A stretch of 64,000 nt of DNA from Akkermansia sp. (GTDB lineage: Bacteria > Verrucomicrobiota > Verrucomicrobiia > Verrucomicrobiales > Akkermansiaceae). Below, in pieces: positions 1 to 8,045 of this stretch. The notes beneath the pieces are model-generated. The model had not been told where the DNA came from. It worked only from the letters and a program-made list of their open reading frames with translations, and did not search any database. Made by a program: the position numbers and the translations under genes. The stretch's first letter is position 1. Each line of letters starts with the position of its first letter. Location of the stretch: the NCBI GenBank assembly GCA_022787425.1, contig JALFWB010000003.1, forward strand, positions 36,377 through 100,376. Direction: 5' to 3'.

Positions 1-11
1 GATCCACTATT

Positions 12-314
12 ATGGCAAAGATATACAAGTACGATTTCGAGAAACTCAAGACCGTCCTCAACAAATTGAGCGACGAAGCACGCGCCGACCTTCTGATGGA
101 CATCGTAGACTCCCAGATGCCGGCCCTGCAGGAGTGCAGTCACGCCTTCCCCGATGACGACCCGCTCCTCAACTCCCTCTCCATGGTCATATCGGATCAG
201 AGCATCAAGATCTACCTCAACGTCTGCTTCCCCATGTCGGGACTGCTGAACTTGGAGGCAGAGCTGGAGCTGACCCCGGCCGGGCAGAGCAAATGGCGCA
301 AACTCTCCGCCTGA
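12..314 (+). CDS. hypothetical protein, 100 aa
   Basis: I do not recognise this protein. It is 100 residues, mildly acidic, with no signal peptide, membrane segment or cysteine motif, so a soluble cytoplasmic protein is likely. The first half looks helical (KLKTVLNKLSDEARADLLMD) and the second half has alternating hydrophobic strands. The ATG lies 11 bases from the window edge, so its promoter and any upstream operon partner are outside view. It converges on the methyltransferase, with 13 bases between stop codons. Base composition matches its neighbours. The reading frame itself is well supported; no function can be offered. Confidence 0.65.
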   Translation: MAKIYKYDFEKLKTVLNKLSDEARADLLMDIVDSQMPALQECSHAFPDDDPLLNSLSMVISDQSIKIYLNVCFPMSGLLNLEAELELTPAGQSKWRKLSA

Positions 315-327
315 TGCGACCGGGATG

Positions 328-954
328 CTAGCGACGCGCAACCAAGCAGACTCGTCCGGAGTCCTGCTGCAGATGGCACTGCGCGTCCTGCAACCCGGCC
401 CCGGAGGCAAAAGCGACCAGCTCCGCCGGCGTATAAACACGCATACCCTTGATACGCCGAGCGGCCTCCGGACACCGATCGGGGTCGCAGCAATCTAGGC
501 ATATCATCAGGCTTCCGCCGGGCTTGAGTACCCGAGCTATCTCCTTCAGGTCCTCCGCCGGGCAAGGCCAAAAATACAGCGACTCACTGCTGGTAACCAC
601 ATCAAAGGTATTGTCAGCGAAAGGAAGAGAAGAGACACTGCCCTCAATGGCCTCCACCATTCCGTCACGCACCCCGCGACGGTTTACACGCAGTGTCTCA
701 GCAACGGATTTCGGCGAGTAATCCACGCCGGTGAGGTGCAACTGCGGCTCGAGCTCATGCACCATGCGCAGCAGCCCACCGCCGCCGCAGCCAACGTCCA
801 GCAAACGCCCGGTGTGAGGCAGATCGACATGCTCCAAACCGAACTGCCAGAGTGGCACATGCTCGCGGTTCATGTTCAAGAACACCAAGAAACTCCCGAA
901 GAACACCCCGGGCTTAGCGTAATTCTGCTTCCACTTCCAGTACATACCCCGCAT
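328..954 (-). CDS. class I SAM-dependent methyltransferase
   Basis: A 208-residue protein with a Rossmann-fold methyltransferase core. Motif I is LLDVGCGGGG (about residues 52-61), followed by the acidic end of strand 2 (TGVDYS), the motif around NTFDVVTSSE, and the post-motif GGSLMI, all typical of Methyltransf_11/UbiE-like enzymes. It should transfer a methyl group from S-adenosylmethionine; the substrate cannot be read from sequence. The N-terminal 40 residues are aromatic and basic and may form a substrate lid. It lies downstream of tpiA on the same strand, but a hairpin terminator sits between them, so it probably has its own transcript. No signal peptide is present. Confidence 0.85.
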   Translation of the reverse strand: MRGMYWKWKQNYAKPGVFFGSFLVFLNMNREHVPLWQFGLEHVDLPHTGRLLDVGCGGGGLLRMVHELEPQLHLTGVDYSPKSVAETLRVNRRGVRDGMVEAIEGSVSSLPFADNTFDVVTSSESLYFWPCPAEDLKEIARVLKPGGSLMICLDCCDPDRCPEAARRIKGMRVYTPAELVAFASGAGLQDAQCHLQQDSGRVCLVARR

Positions 955-960
955 TCATGA

Positions 961-992
961 AAATACCCCCGGGGTCTTGAGAACTCCGGGGG
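961..992 (-). terminator. rho-independent terminator of tpiA
   Basis: A GC-rich hairpin (CCCCCGG at 966-972 pairing with CCGGGGG at 986-992), followed on the minus strand by a short T-rich stretch. It lies just after the tpiA stop codon and before the methyltransferase start. Confidence 0.6.
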
Positions 993-1015
993 CAAAAAGT
1001 TCAGCGTGTCCGGTC

Positions 1016-1780
1016 TTACACAGAAGCACGGATGATAGCCGCGAAGGAGTCAGCCTTCAGCGCGGCACCGCCCACCAGAGCACCATCGATGTCCGGCTGG
1101 CCCATCAGCTCCTTGGCATTGCCGGGCTTCACGGAACCACCGTACTGGATGCGAACCTTGGCAGCAGCATCGGCGCCGAAGGTATCGGCCACCACGCTGC
1201 GAATGAAGGCATGAGCGGACTGGGCATCCTCAGCAGAAGCCGTCTTGCCCGTACCGATGGCCCACACCGGCTCGTAGGCGATCACGAGGCCCGCGACCTG
1301 CTCCGGGGTCAGACCCTCCAGGCCGTCAACCACCTGGGTCTTCAGCACGCTCTCAAGCTGACCGCCCTCGCGCTGCTCGAGCGTCTCGCCGATGCAGTAG
1401 ATGGGGACCAAGCCGGCGGCCAAAGCCTTCTTGATCTTCTTGTTGATGTAGGCGTTCGTCTCACCATGGTACTGACGGCGCTCGCTGTGACCGAGCACCA
1501 CATAGCCGCAGCCCAGCTCCTGCAGCATGGCCGTGGAAATCTCACCGGTGAAGGCACCGTTGTCGCGGTCGCTCACGTCCTGAGCGCCCACGCCCAAGCA
1601 CTTGCAGCCGTTCAGCGTTTCCATCACGGCCGGAATCGTTACAAACGGGGGAACGATCACCTTCTCCACGCATTTGCAATCGCAAAGTTTCTCCTCCTTG
1701 AACGCCGCCAAGAAAGCCTTAGCCTCCTTCGGGCCCATGTTCATCTTCCAGTTCGCTGCAATAATCGGTGTACGAGACAT
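1016..1780 (-). CDS. tpiA: triosephosphate isomerase
   Basis: This cytoplasmic glycolytic enzyme interconverts dihydroxyacetone phosphate and glyceraldehyde 3-phosphate. The protein is 254 residues, the usual size for the family. Landmarks in order are the N-terminal AANWKMN with the catalytic lysine, VLGHSERR with the catalytic histidine, AYEPVWAIGTG with the catalytic glutamate and the flexible loop 6, and the phosphate-binding YGGSVKPGN near the C terminus. The start fits the family exactly. A sigma70-type promoter (AGTCAA/AGATTA read on the reverse strand) lies 27 bases upstream and a hairpin terminator follows, so it is probably monocistronic. Confidence 0.97.
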   Translation of the reverse strand: MSRTPIIAANWKMNMGPKEAKAFLAAFKEEKLCDCKCVEKVIVPPFVTIPAVMETLNGCKCLGVGAQDVSDRDNGAFTGEISTAMLQELGCGYVVLGHSERRQYHGETNAYINKKIKKALAAGLVPIYCIGETLEQREGGQLESVLKTQVVDGLEGLTPEQVAGLVIAYEPVWAIGTGKTASAEDAQSAHAFIRSVVADTFGADAAAKVRIQYGGSVKPGNAKELMGQPDIDGALVGGAALKADSFAAIIRASV

Positions 1781-1807
1781 AGCTTTATCGTCTGTTGTGA
1801 CACCCCC

Positions 1808-1836
1808 AGATTACCCCCGCACGGGCGATAAGTCAA
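1808..1836 (-). promoter_or_regulatory. sigma70-type promoter of tpiA
   Basis: On the minus strand TTGACT (1831-1836), a 17-base spacer, then TAATCT (1808-1813). The predicted start leaves a leader of about 20 bases. Confidence 0.65.
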
Positions 1837-1894
1837 GCATTTTTTACCGCATGGGAGTAAGTTCTCAGCGAATTGCCCTCGTGCTATTTTACGC

Positions 1895-1923
1895 TTGACA
1901 ATATAAGGGGGTCAACGTAGGAT
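1895..1923 (+). promoter_or_regulatory. sigma70-type promoter of the polytopic membrane protein
   Basis: TTGACA (1895-1900), a 17-base spacer, then TAGGAT (1918-1923). The ATG follows 20 bases later with no Shine-Dalgarno sequence. Confidence 0.6.
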
Positions 1924-1943
1924 AAAGCAAGCAAATTGTCACC

Positions 1944-3656
1944 ATGTTCTCTTTTCTCTCTAAGCACTACATTGCGTCTTCCTTAATTTTTCTTTTTCTC
2001 TGCCTTACCTTGTTCTTCGGTTCTGTACCATCGATGAACAATGATGACTTTCAAATAGCCTTTTGCATAAACGGCGGTGGCGAAACAGCAGGCTCATTCG
2101 GAGTATACGTTCACACATTGATCGGCTCACTCTGTACACTACTGTTGAATTTCTCGACTTCTGTTTGTTGGTATTTGGTCGTCCTTACCACAGTCAACAT
2201 CGCTGCCTTTTTTTCCGTTCTTCTGTACACCATGAGAGAAATAAGGAGTGATCATTCCCCAAAGGCGTACCGAGGCATTCTATATTCTTTCCTCGCCGTT
2301 ACCCTTCTATACGGATGTCTCGACTCACTCGCCACGAATCAATACACTCATATTGCTATTTTGACCGGAGGCAGCGGTATTCTTTGGTTTTCCTGTTCCC
2401 TGCGGACACCCCGCTTTTCGATTTTCATCATTCCTGCAATCCTCCTTGTAGCACTCGGCTGTATGATGAGAGCGGACTCCGTCTTCTCCGTACTCTTCCT
2501 TTATATCGCCGTTTGCCTTACTTTCCTCATCAGAGATAGGTTTCGTCTACTCAAAAACCTCAACTTCATCATCGGCTCTATAGGTATGCTTGCCGCCATC
2601 ATCACACTGAACACGATAGACCGATTCACCATAGAAGGATCTCCGGAATGGGAACAGGCTTACGCAGACAGAAAAACGATGGTGGAAATTGTTGATTATC
2701 CGGATAATTCCGGTCTCAACAAAGACGAGATATGCAAGGAAAACGGAATCTCGCCTCTCGAGTTCAAGCTCTTAAAATCCTTCTTCTATGTACCTAGATT
2801 TCAGGACAGCAGAGAAACACGAATTGCCGAAAGGATACACAAACGAGATCGTCGTGGTTTATTCGGTCTTGAGACGACTTCTGAGATCGGTTTACTGACA
2901 CCCAGCATTAAGAAACTGTTTGAGCCCTTTTCGTCTCTCATGATGCTGACGAAATGGTGCATATTCGGCATGACATGTTTTCTATTCGTCATTACTTTCT
3001 GCAAAAAATCCGCTAAGAACTGCCTACCTATGATTATAGTAGTCATAGGCTATATCGTGACACTCATCATGGTAGGAAGATGCACAGGAAGAGTAACAAA
3101 TCCGGTCTTATTTATTGCATCCGTATGGGTGCTTACCCACCTCCCCCGACATGCACCATTTCTCCAGAAAAAATGGGCAGTAGCAACTGTCTCCATCATT
3201 CTACTTTGTGGCTGCGCCTTTACTTTTCGACACACACTTGGGCACAGATTCTGGAACGCACGGGCAGAGGCGCATGAATACTGTGCAGCGCGACCGGAAA
3301 ATTTGTACATCACCACCAACCAGCAAGGGTGCGGATTATTCCCGGTGGGATTCACGGGGTACAGCATGGATTATCTGCACAAGACGAATGTGCTGCCGGT
3401 CGGGGACGGCTGGATGTTCTATACTCCGGCATACCGGGCAGCCTTGGCGGCTCGCAAGATAGAGAATCCATACAGAGAATTACTCAAGGACAACGTCTAC
3501 GTCATCACCTTCCGGCAGGAGGACAAGTGGGTACTGAAACAGCTGAGTGCCCTGCACGAATTGTACACCGGGCAGGGGGTGGAATTCAGCAAGGTGCATG
3601 CCATAGGCGAGCACAGCTTCTGGAAAGCCCATCAGCTCCCCAATGCAGCAAAATAG
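1944..3656 (+). CDS. polytopic membrane protein of unknown function
   Basis: A 570-residue integral membrane protein with roughly ten hydrophobic segments. The first lies at about residues 10-27 and others are spread to about residue 430, followed by a hydrophilic C-terminal domain of about 140 residues. A large soluble loop at about residues 210-330 separates two membrane blocks. The overall plan (many helices, then a soluble tail) resembles polyprenyl-phosphate-dependent glycosyltransferases or O-antigen/lipid-glycan assembly proteins, but I see no diagnostic motif. Its convergent neighbour is a GT14 glycosyltransferase, which makes a role in surface glycans plausible. The first two thirds are more AT-rich than the flanking genes, which may indicate transfer. 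The 3' end overlaps the convergent GT14 gene by 25 bases. Confidence 0.75.
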   Translation: MFSFLSKHYIASSLIFLFLCLTLFFGSVPSMNNDDFQIAFCINGGGETAGSFGVYVHTLIGSLCTLLLNFSTSVCWYLVVLTTVNIAAFFSVLLYTMREIRSDHSPKAYRGILYSFLAVTLLYGCLDSLATNQYTHIAILTGGSGILWFSCSLRTPRFSIFIIPAILLVALGCMMRADSVFSVLFLYIAVCLTFLIRDRFRLLKNLNFIIGSIGMLAAIITLNTIDRFTIEGSPEWEQAYADRKTMVEIVDYPDNSGLNKDEICKENGISPLEFKLLKSFFYVPRFQDSRETRIAERIHKRDRRGLFGLETTSEIGLLTPSIKKLFEPFSSLMMLTKWCIFGMTCFLFVITFCKKSAKNCLPMIIVVIGYIVTLIMVGRCTGRVTNPVLFIASVWVLTHLPRHAPFLQKKWAVATVSIILLCGCAFTFRHTLGHRFWNARAEAHEYCAARPENLYITTNQQGCGLFPVGFTGYSMDYLHKTNVLPVGDGWMFYTPAYRAALAARKIENPYRELLKDNVYVITFRQEDKWVLKQLSALHELYTGQGVEFSKVHAIGEHSFWKAHQLPNAAK

Positions 3657-4504
3657 GCTGCACACTGCCGAGGTGAAAGCGCAAACTTCCGAGCGAAGAG
3701 CTTGCCACTGCTGAAGGCGGACGGCCAATCATCGGGGAGTAAGTCGCGTGGCGACTGATCATTCGGACGTTGCCAGAGGAGAAAGCGCATGTTGTCCCCG
3801 GAGCAACTCGATAGGTAACCTGTGCGCGCCAAGCAGGTCTGGATGTAGAGCTCGTCGCTGCAGAACGTGTGGTGGAAGAAATAGCGGAAGAATGGGTGAG
3901 TCTTGCTGAACTGCATAATGCGCTCCACGCAATCCCCGGTCAACGACCACCACTGAGCCCCACCGTAAAAAGGCCGGAAAAGATAATACCCCGGACGGCG
4001 AAGGCGCAGGCGAATCCACTTGTTCGTATACCACCAAAAGTAGCGGTGGGAGGCATCGTATTTACTCACCATGCAGCGCGGATACCAAGTTCCCACGCGA
4101 GAGAGCCCGCCATCTCGCCCCCAACGAGGCAGTGGCAAAGGCATGCATTCAATGAGCTGGCGAGCTTCACGCGCGTATGTATCGAGAGTTGCATCCAGCC
4201 GAGAGAGAGGCATGCAGGGCAAACACTGCCCGCTGAGCAGATGAACATAACGAAACTTCTTCCCGGAGTCAACCGCAGCCGCCATCAGCTTCAACGTTGC
4301 CTCCACCATTCCCCATCCACCCCACTGCACCGTTGCAGGACGCGGCAACACCTGTACCGCGTCCCCCTGCTCGATTTCCGGCGCAATACGGCTCTGAGCA
4401 TCCACATGCACAAACACCCGATGCCCACCCCTGCTCACATAGCGAGCCAAGGCATTAACCTGCCACGGAAGATGGTGGCACAGGATAAGATAAGCGTCCG
4501 ACAT
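3632..4504 (-). CDS. GT14-type beta-1,6-N-acetylglucosaminyltransferase (core-2/I-branching family)
   Basis: A 290-residue protein that matches the bacterial core-2/I-branching enzyme family. Evidence is the N-terminal AYLILCHHLPWQVNALARY, the RVFVHVDAQS strand, the HLLSGQCLPCMPL motif (family HLLSGxDxP), GAQWWSLTGDC near two thirds, and FCSDELYIQT towards the end. The family transfers a sugar, typically GlcNAc, to glycans; the acceptor here is unknown. There is no signal peptide, so it acts in the cytoplasm, probably on surface-glycan precursors. It overlaps the convergent membrane protein by 25 bases. A weak promoter ends 8 bases before the ATG, so the mRNA may be almost leaderless. Confidence 0.85.
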   Translation of the reverse strand: MSDAYLILCHHLPWQVNALARYVSRGGHRVFVHVDAQSRIAPEIEQGDAVQVLPRPATVQWGGWGMVEATLKLMAAAVDSGKKFRYVHLLSGQCLPCMPLSRLDATLDTYAREARQLIECMPLPLPRWGRDGGLSRVGTWYPRCMVSKYDASHRYFWWYTNKWIRLRLRRPGYYLFRPFYGGAQWWSLTGDCVERIMQFSKTHPFFRYFFHHTFCSDELYIQTCLARTGYLSSCSGDNMRFLLWQRPNDQSPRDLLPDDWPSAFSSGKLFARKFALSPRQCAAYFAALGS

Positions 4505-4512
4505 GCCTTTTC

Positions 4513-4541
4513 AGGCTACCACAAACGCCCGAAGGAATCAA
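4513..4541 (-). promoter_or_regulatory. possible promoter of the GT14 gene
   Basis: On the minus strand TTGATT (4536-4541), a 17-base spacer, then TAGCCT (4513-4518), with only 8 bases before the ATG. The -10 is weak. Confidence 0.35.
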
Positions 4542-4623
4542 CCCATAAGACCCGTGAAGAGCGATTTTTTCCGCATTTCAACGAATTCCGGGGGACAAAA
4601 TTCATCAAATCTCATAGTTTTGC

Positions 4624-4651
4624 TTGACGAATGCGAAAAATGGTGTATAAT
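4624..4651 (+). promoter_or_regulatory. strong sigma70-type promoter of rpmB
   Basis: TTGACG (4624-4629), a 16-base spacer, then a perfect TATAAT (4646-4651), giving a leader of about 28 bases. Confidence 0.8.
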
Positions 4652-4685
4652 GCCGCACCGCTTAATCTTAACCGCACACAATCTT

Positions 4686-4964
4686 ATGTCCAGAATCTGC
4701 AATATCACACTTGCCCAGCCGCACAAAGGCCGCCGTATTCATCGCTCCGGTCTTGCCAAGAAGAAGGGCGGTATCGGTCGTCACGTCACCAAGACCGTCA
4801 ACCGCACCGTTTACCCCAACCTTCAGGAGAAGCGCATTTGGGTTCCGGAGCTCAACGGCGGACGCGGCGGTTACATCCGCATGAAGCTCTCTTGCAAGGC
4901 GCTGCGCACCATTTCCAAGAACGGTGCCTACAACACCTTGAAGAAGGCCGGAATTCTTTATTGA
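4686..4964 (+). CDS. rpmB: 50S ribosomal protein L28
   Basis: A 92-residue basic ribosomal protein of the large subunit. It begins MSRICNITLAQPHKGRRI and contains the L28 pattern of basic blocks (GLAKKKGG, the NRTVYPNLQEKRIWVPE segment, CKALRTISKNG). An upstream in-frame ATG would add 61 residues of AT-rich non-family sequence, so the start is placed at MSRICN, 34 bases after a perfect TATAAT box. No Shine-Dalgarno sequence is visible. The gene stands alone, without the rpmG partner seen in many bacteria. Confidence 0.95.
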   Translation: MSRICNITLAQPHKGRRIHRSGLAKKKGGIGRHVTKTVNRTVYPNLQEKRIWVPELNGGRGGYIRMKLSCKALRTISKNGAYNTLKKAGILY

Positions 4965-5111
4965 TTTCCCACTTTTTTTGAACGGGGTGGCCCGTTCCGG
5001 TGTCTTAGCCTAAGAGACCGTGATCGAGCCACCGTAAATGGTATCGGCACGAACGCGGAGATCCGGGGTTTCCCCGGCAACCAGTCCAAAAAGAAAACTA
5101 AACATACAACA

Positions 5112-5339
5112 ATGCCATCTACGCAAACTAAAATCGCGCTTCGTATTAACGACGACAACATCAACCACCATCTCTGGAACAACAGAGGGGTTTGGTGGTG
5201 CCACGTTACCGTCCATAAGCCGGATGCCACGGCAGAACGCCTGAGATTCTCGTTAAAAACGCGGGACATTGAGAAGGCGCGCACCCTGCGAGACCGTATT
5301 TTTGCGGATATTCAGCGCCACTTCGGTATTGCGACCTGA
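5112..5339 (+). CDS. short hypothetical protein, 75 aa
   Basis: I do not recognise a family with certainty. The 75 residues end in WCHVTVHK...RLRFSLKTRDIEKARTLRDRIFADIQRHFG. A beta-hairpin followed by a basic helix of the form SLxTRDxxxARxxRD resembles the N-terminal arm-type DNA-binding piece of tyrosine recombinases. No catalytic domain follows: the frame ends and a strong terminator lies directly downstream. It could be a small DNA-binding protein or the remnant of an integrase. There is no Shine-Dalgarno sequence. The upstream 147 bases, between rpmB and this gene, hold a hairpin (4980-4997) but no clear promoter. Confidence 0.55.
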   Translation: MPSTQTKIALRINDDNINHHLWNNRGVWWCHVTVHKPDATAERLRFSLKTRDIEKARTLRDRIFADIQRHFGIAT

Positions 5340-5379
5340 GAGTCTGCTTTACCGAAATACAGAAAGTTATAGGAGAGAC

Positions 5380-5411
5380 GCACGGAGCCCCATGGGTTCC
5401 GTGCGCTTTTT
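5380..5411 (+). terminator. rho-independent terminator
   Basis: A stem of 11 base pairs (5380-5390 with 5394-5404, one G-T pair), a 3-base loop, then a run of five T at 5407-5411. It ends the transcript of the 75-residue gene. Confidence 0.85.
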
Positions 5412-5480
5412 CTCTCGGCAGGAACGACAAAAAAAGGGATGCTGGCACAAATTGGACTCGCCCGCGCCGCAGATTAGGTG

Positions 5481-5486
5481 TATCAT
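5481..5486 (+). promoter_or_regulatory. -10 box of the MBL hydrolase gene
   Basis: TATCAT ends 6 bases before the ATG at 5493, predicting a leaderless transcript. The best -35 candidate (TTGGAC, 5452-5457) is too far away at 23 bases, so this promoter is uncertain. Confidence 0.4.
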
Positions 5487-5492
5487 ATCGGC

Positions 5493-6107
5493 ATGAGCAT
5501 CACGCTGCGGAAATATACCGGAGGCCCGGTTGCATGCAATTCCTACCTCGTGGGGGGGCCGGAAGGCTACGTCATGATAGACGCCCCGCTCGGGGCAGCG
5601 GATTGGCTGGAGCGGGTACTTCCTCATGGCGAAGCCCCTGCGCATTTGCTCATCACCCACCAACACTTTGACCACGTTCAGGGAGCCGCTGAGGTGCAGC
5701 GCCGCACGGGATGCAGCATACACGCCTTCTCCCCTTACTCCCGCGAGCTGACATTGGAGCTTCTGTTCGGTCGGGAAGCGGCAGTTGATCCTTTTACGGT
5801 GAACGACACCATTGACTGCTGTGCAAGAGCAAACTGGGGCGGGCTGACGTGGGAACTCTGCCACATACCCGGCCATGCCACAGACGGAATGGCCTACCTG
5901 CTGCATGAGCTTAAATCCATGTTCGTAGGGGACATTCTCTTTGCCGGCGGCATAGGGCGCACGGACTTTCCCGGCGGCAGCACCGCCACCTTAGTGCAAG
6001 GAATTCGACAGCAGCTCATGACCAAGGGAGACGGCTGGGCTATTTACCCCGGTCACGGGCCGCAAACCTTCACGGAGGAGGAGCGGGACACCAACCCCTA
6101 CCTCTGA
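5493..6107 (+). CDS. metallo-beta-lactamase fold hydrolase (glyoxalase II-like)
   Basis: A 204-residue MBL-fold hydrolase. The metal-binding signature THQHFDH is followed by HIPGHATDG and the third-ligand motif GDILFAGGIGRTDFPGG, ending with YPGHGP. This is the arrangement of YcbL/hydroxyacylglutathione hydrolase-like enzymes, which use zinc or iron to hydrolyse thioesters. The true substrate is not evident. There is no signal peptide. The start is set at MSITLRK rather than five residues earlier, because a TATCAT box would overlap the upstream option. The helicase gene follows 33 bases later on the same strand, so the two may be co-transcribed. Confidence 0.88.
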   Translation: MSITLRKYTGGPVACNSYLVGGPEGYVMIDAPLGAADWLERVLPHGEAPAHLLITHQHFDHVQGAAEVQRRTGCSIHAFSPYSRELTLELLFGREAAVDPFTVNDTIDCCARANWGGLTWELCHIPGHATDGMAYLLHELKSMFVGDILFAGGIGRTDFPGGSTATLVQGIRQQLMTKGDGWAIYPGHGPQTFTEEERDTNPYL

Positions 6108-6140
6108 AAACAAGCATTTCAAACGGAACAAACGACAACG

Positions 6141-7340
6141 ATGACATTCGAAGAACTGGGGCTTCCGGCCCCGATACTGGAAGCCGTGAAGGACTGCGGC
6201 TATGAGAGCCCCACCCCCATTCAGGAGCAGGCCATTCCCATCGTTCTGGAGGGCAAGGACGTTATCGGTGCCTCGCAGACCGGCACCGGCAAATCCGCAG
6301 CCTTCGCGCTGCCCCTGCTCAGCAAGACGGAAGCCACCGGTGTACCCCAAGTGCTGGTGCTGGAGCCCACCCGAGAGTTGGCTGACCAGCTGGCAGAAGC
6401 CTTCCGCACCTACGCAGCCCACACCAACCATAGGATAGGTCTTCTGTACGGCGGTGTCGGCTACGGAGCCCAGACCGAGGAGCTCAAGAAGGGGGTTGAC
6501 ATTGTAGTAGCCACTCCCGGACGTCTGGTAGACCACTTCTACCGAGGCAACATGAAATTCAAAGCCATCCGCCACTTGGTGCTGGATGAGGTAGACCGCA
6601 TGACGGATATGGGCTTCCTGCCCATTGTTCGCAAAATCGTCAACCTCTGCCCCTGGGAGGGACGTCAAACGCTCTTCTTCTCCGCCACCATGCCGCAGAT
6701 CCTGCAGGGATTTGCCAAGTGGTGCCTGACCGACCCCGTTGAAATCGCCATTGCACGTCGCGAGGTAGCTGCCACCATCTCCCACGCCTTCTACCCTGTA
6801 GGCATGGACCAGCGTGATGAGCTGCTTCTGGCACTGGTGAAGGCAACAAACTTCAAGAACCTCATGATTTTCACCCGCACCCGCAAGGAGGCAGACACCG
6901 TCTCTCGCATGCTGGCCAATGCCGGCTGGGGCAAGGAAGTGGCCGTCATGCACTCTGACATTCCCCAGAAGGAGCGTATGGCCGCACTGCGAGGCTTCAA
7001 GGAAGACAAATACCGCATTCTGGTGGCAACAGACGTGGCAGCTCGCGGCATCGATGTCAATGACGTCACCCATGTTATAAACTACCGCGTCCCGGAAAAT
7101 CCGGAGGATTATGTGCACCGCATCGGACGCACGGGGCGGGCGGAAGCCACAGGCGATGCCTTTACCCTGTTGACAGCGGACGAGGTAGACTTTGCCAAGA
7201 GTGTTGAAAACTTCATCAACAACAAAATCGAGCGGCGCAAGCTGGAAGGCTTCCCATACGCCTACACCGCCCTGCTGGATGACAGTCCGGCGCGACCCGT
7301 CATCCGCAAGCGCCCCACTCCGCCGCGCCGTCGCCGATAA
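6141..7340 (+). CDS. DEAD-box family ATP-dependent RNA helicase (RhlE-like)
   Basis: A 399-residue superfamily 2 RNA helicase with all core motifs: the Q motif (TPIQEQAIP), Walker A ASQTGTGKS, PTRELADQ, TPGRL, motif II VLDEVDRM, SAT, then ARGIDV and HRIGRTGR. Motif II reads DEVD instead of the canonical DEAD, which is a conservative change at the third position. The protein stops soon after the helicase core with a short basic tail (RKRPTPPRRRR), as in minimal RhlE-type enzymes used in RNA remodelling and ribosome assembly. ruvC begins only 3 bases after the stop, so the two are co-transcribed. Confidence 0.93.
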   Translation: MTFEELGLPAPILEAVKDCGYESPTPIQEQAIPIVLEGKDVIGASQTGTGKSAAFALPLLSKTEATGVPQVLVLEPTRELADQLAEAFRTYAAHTNHRIGLLYGGVGYGAQTEELKKGVDIVVATPGRLVDHFYRGNMKFKAIRHLVLDEVDRMTDMGFLPIVRKIVNLCPWEGRQTLFFSATMPQILQGFAKWCLTDPVEIAIARREVAATISHAFYPVGMDQRDELLLALVKATNFKNLMIFTRTRKEADTVSRMLANAGWGKEVAVMHSDIPQKERMAALRGFKEDKYRILVATDVAARGIDVNDVTHVINYRVPENPEDYVHRIGRTGRAEATGDAFTLLTADEVDFAKSVENFINNKIERRKLEGFPYAYTALLDDSPARPVIRKRPTPPRRRR

Positions 7341-7343
7341 GCC

Positions 7344-7850
7344 ATGCGTATTCTGGGCATAGACCCGGCTATCCGCAACACCGGCTACGCCATCCTGGAG
7401 GGGGATTACCGCTCCGCGCAGACACCGGAATACGGCACACTATCCCTGCCGAGCAAGCTGACGCAGAGCGAATGCCTGCTGCGGATACACGAACATCTCT
7501 GCGAGCTCATCGAGCGACATAAGCCCGATGAGCTCGCCATCGAAGGCATCATCTTCGTACAATCACATCGCACGGCCATTGCCATGGGATCTGCCCGCGG
7601 AGCCGCCGTACTGGCCGCTGCTCGCCACGGACTCCGCATCATCGAGTACCCTCCCTCCTGCGTCAAACTGGCCACTGTGGGCAAGGGCGGTGCCCTCAAG
7701 CAACAGGTAGCCTTCATGATGCGCGCTCTTCTGCACCTGCGCGAGACCCCTCCTCCGGACGCCGCAGATGCACTTGCCATCGCCTACACCCACCTTGCCG
7801 CCGCAGACCCCGCTCGCGCACACCTTTTCCGGGACAGACGCTATATCTAG
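7344..7850 (+). CDS. ruvC: crossover junction endodeoxyribonuclease RuvC
   Basis: Resolves Holliday junctions during homologous recombination, working with RuvAB as a dimer. The 168 residues are normal for the family. The four catalytic acidic residues sit where expected: D7 in GIDPAIRNTGYA, E67 in LAIEG, and D139 and D142 in PPPDAADALAIA. It starts 3 bases after the helicase stop codon, so translation is probably coupled. The ruvA and ruvB genes are not in this window. The 195 bases after it hold an A/T-rich stretch and the mraZ promoter. Confidence 0.95.
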   Translation: MRILGIDPAIRNTGYAILEGDYRSAQTPEYGTLSLPSKLTQSECLLRIHEHLCELIERHKPDELAIEGIIFVQSHRTAIAMGSARGAAVLAAARHGLRIIEYPPSCVKLATVGKGGALKQQVAFMMRALLHLRETPPPDAADALAIAYTHLAAADPARAHLFRDRRYI

Positions 7851-7992
7851 CTGTCTAGCCAATTCCTACCCCGCACCCCCGTCATCACTTCCCCCCCGGT
7901 CTCCTTCTGCAACGAACAGACGTCCAAGAGGGCAGGAAGGGCAAAAAAAGGGGATTTTTTTCAAAAAAGAGCAGGGCATACAAAGAATAGGA

Positions 7993-8021
7993 TTGACATT
8001 CAGAGTGTATTGATGTGTACT
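7993..8021 (+). promoter_or_regulatory. promoter of the division and cell-wall cluster
   Basis: TTGACA (7993-7998), a 17-base spacer, then TGTACT (8016-8021, four of six consensus bases). Its place in front of mraZ makes it the likely main promoter of the whole cluster. I could not find the TGGGN direct repeats to which MraZ binds in Escherichia coli. Confidence 0.45.
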
Positions 8022-8045
8022 AAGGGGAGCGGCAAGTGTATCTGA

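Noticed and set aside
4980..4997. Hairpin GAACGGG-GTGG-CCCGTTC after rpmB as a terminator
   Set aside because: The T run lies before the hairpin, not after it, on the plus strand, and is A on the minus strand, so it is not a normal intrinsic terminator in either direction.
5010..5216. Minus-strand 68-codon frame ending GLVAGETPDLRVRADTIYGGSITVS
   Set aside because: The C-terminal 25 residues look protein-like and could be a remnant of a lost gene, but the frame overlaps the better-supported plus-strand gene at 5112 and its N-terminal half is implausible.
5991..7118. 375-codon open frame on the minus strand
   Set aside because: Antisense of the DEAD-box helicase.
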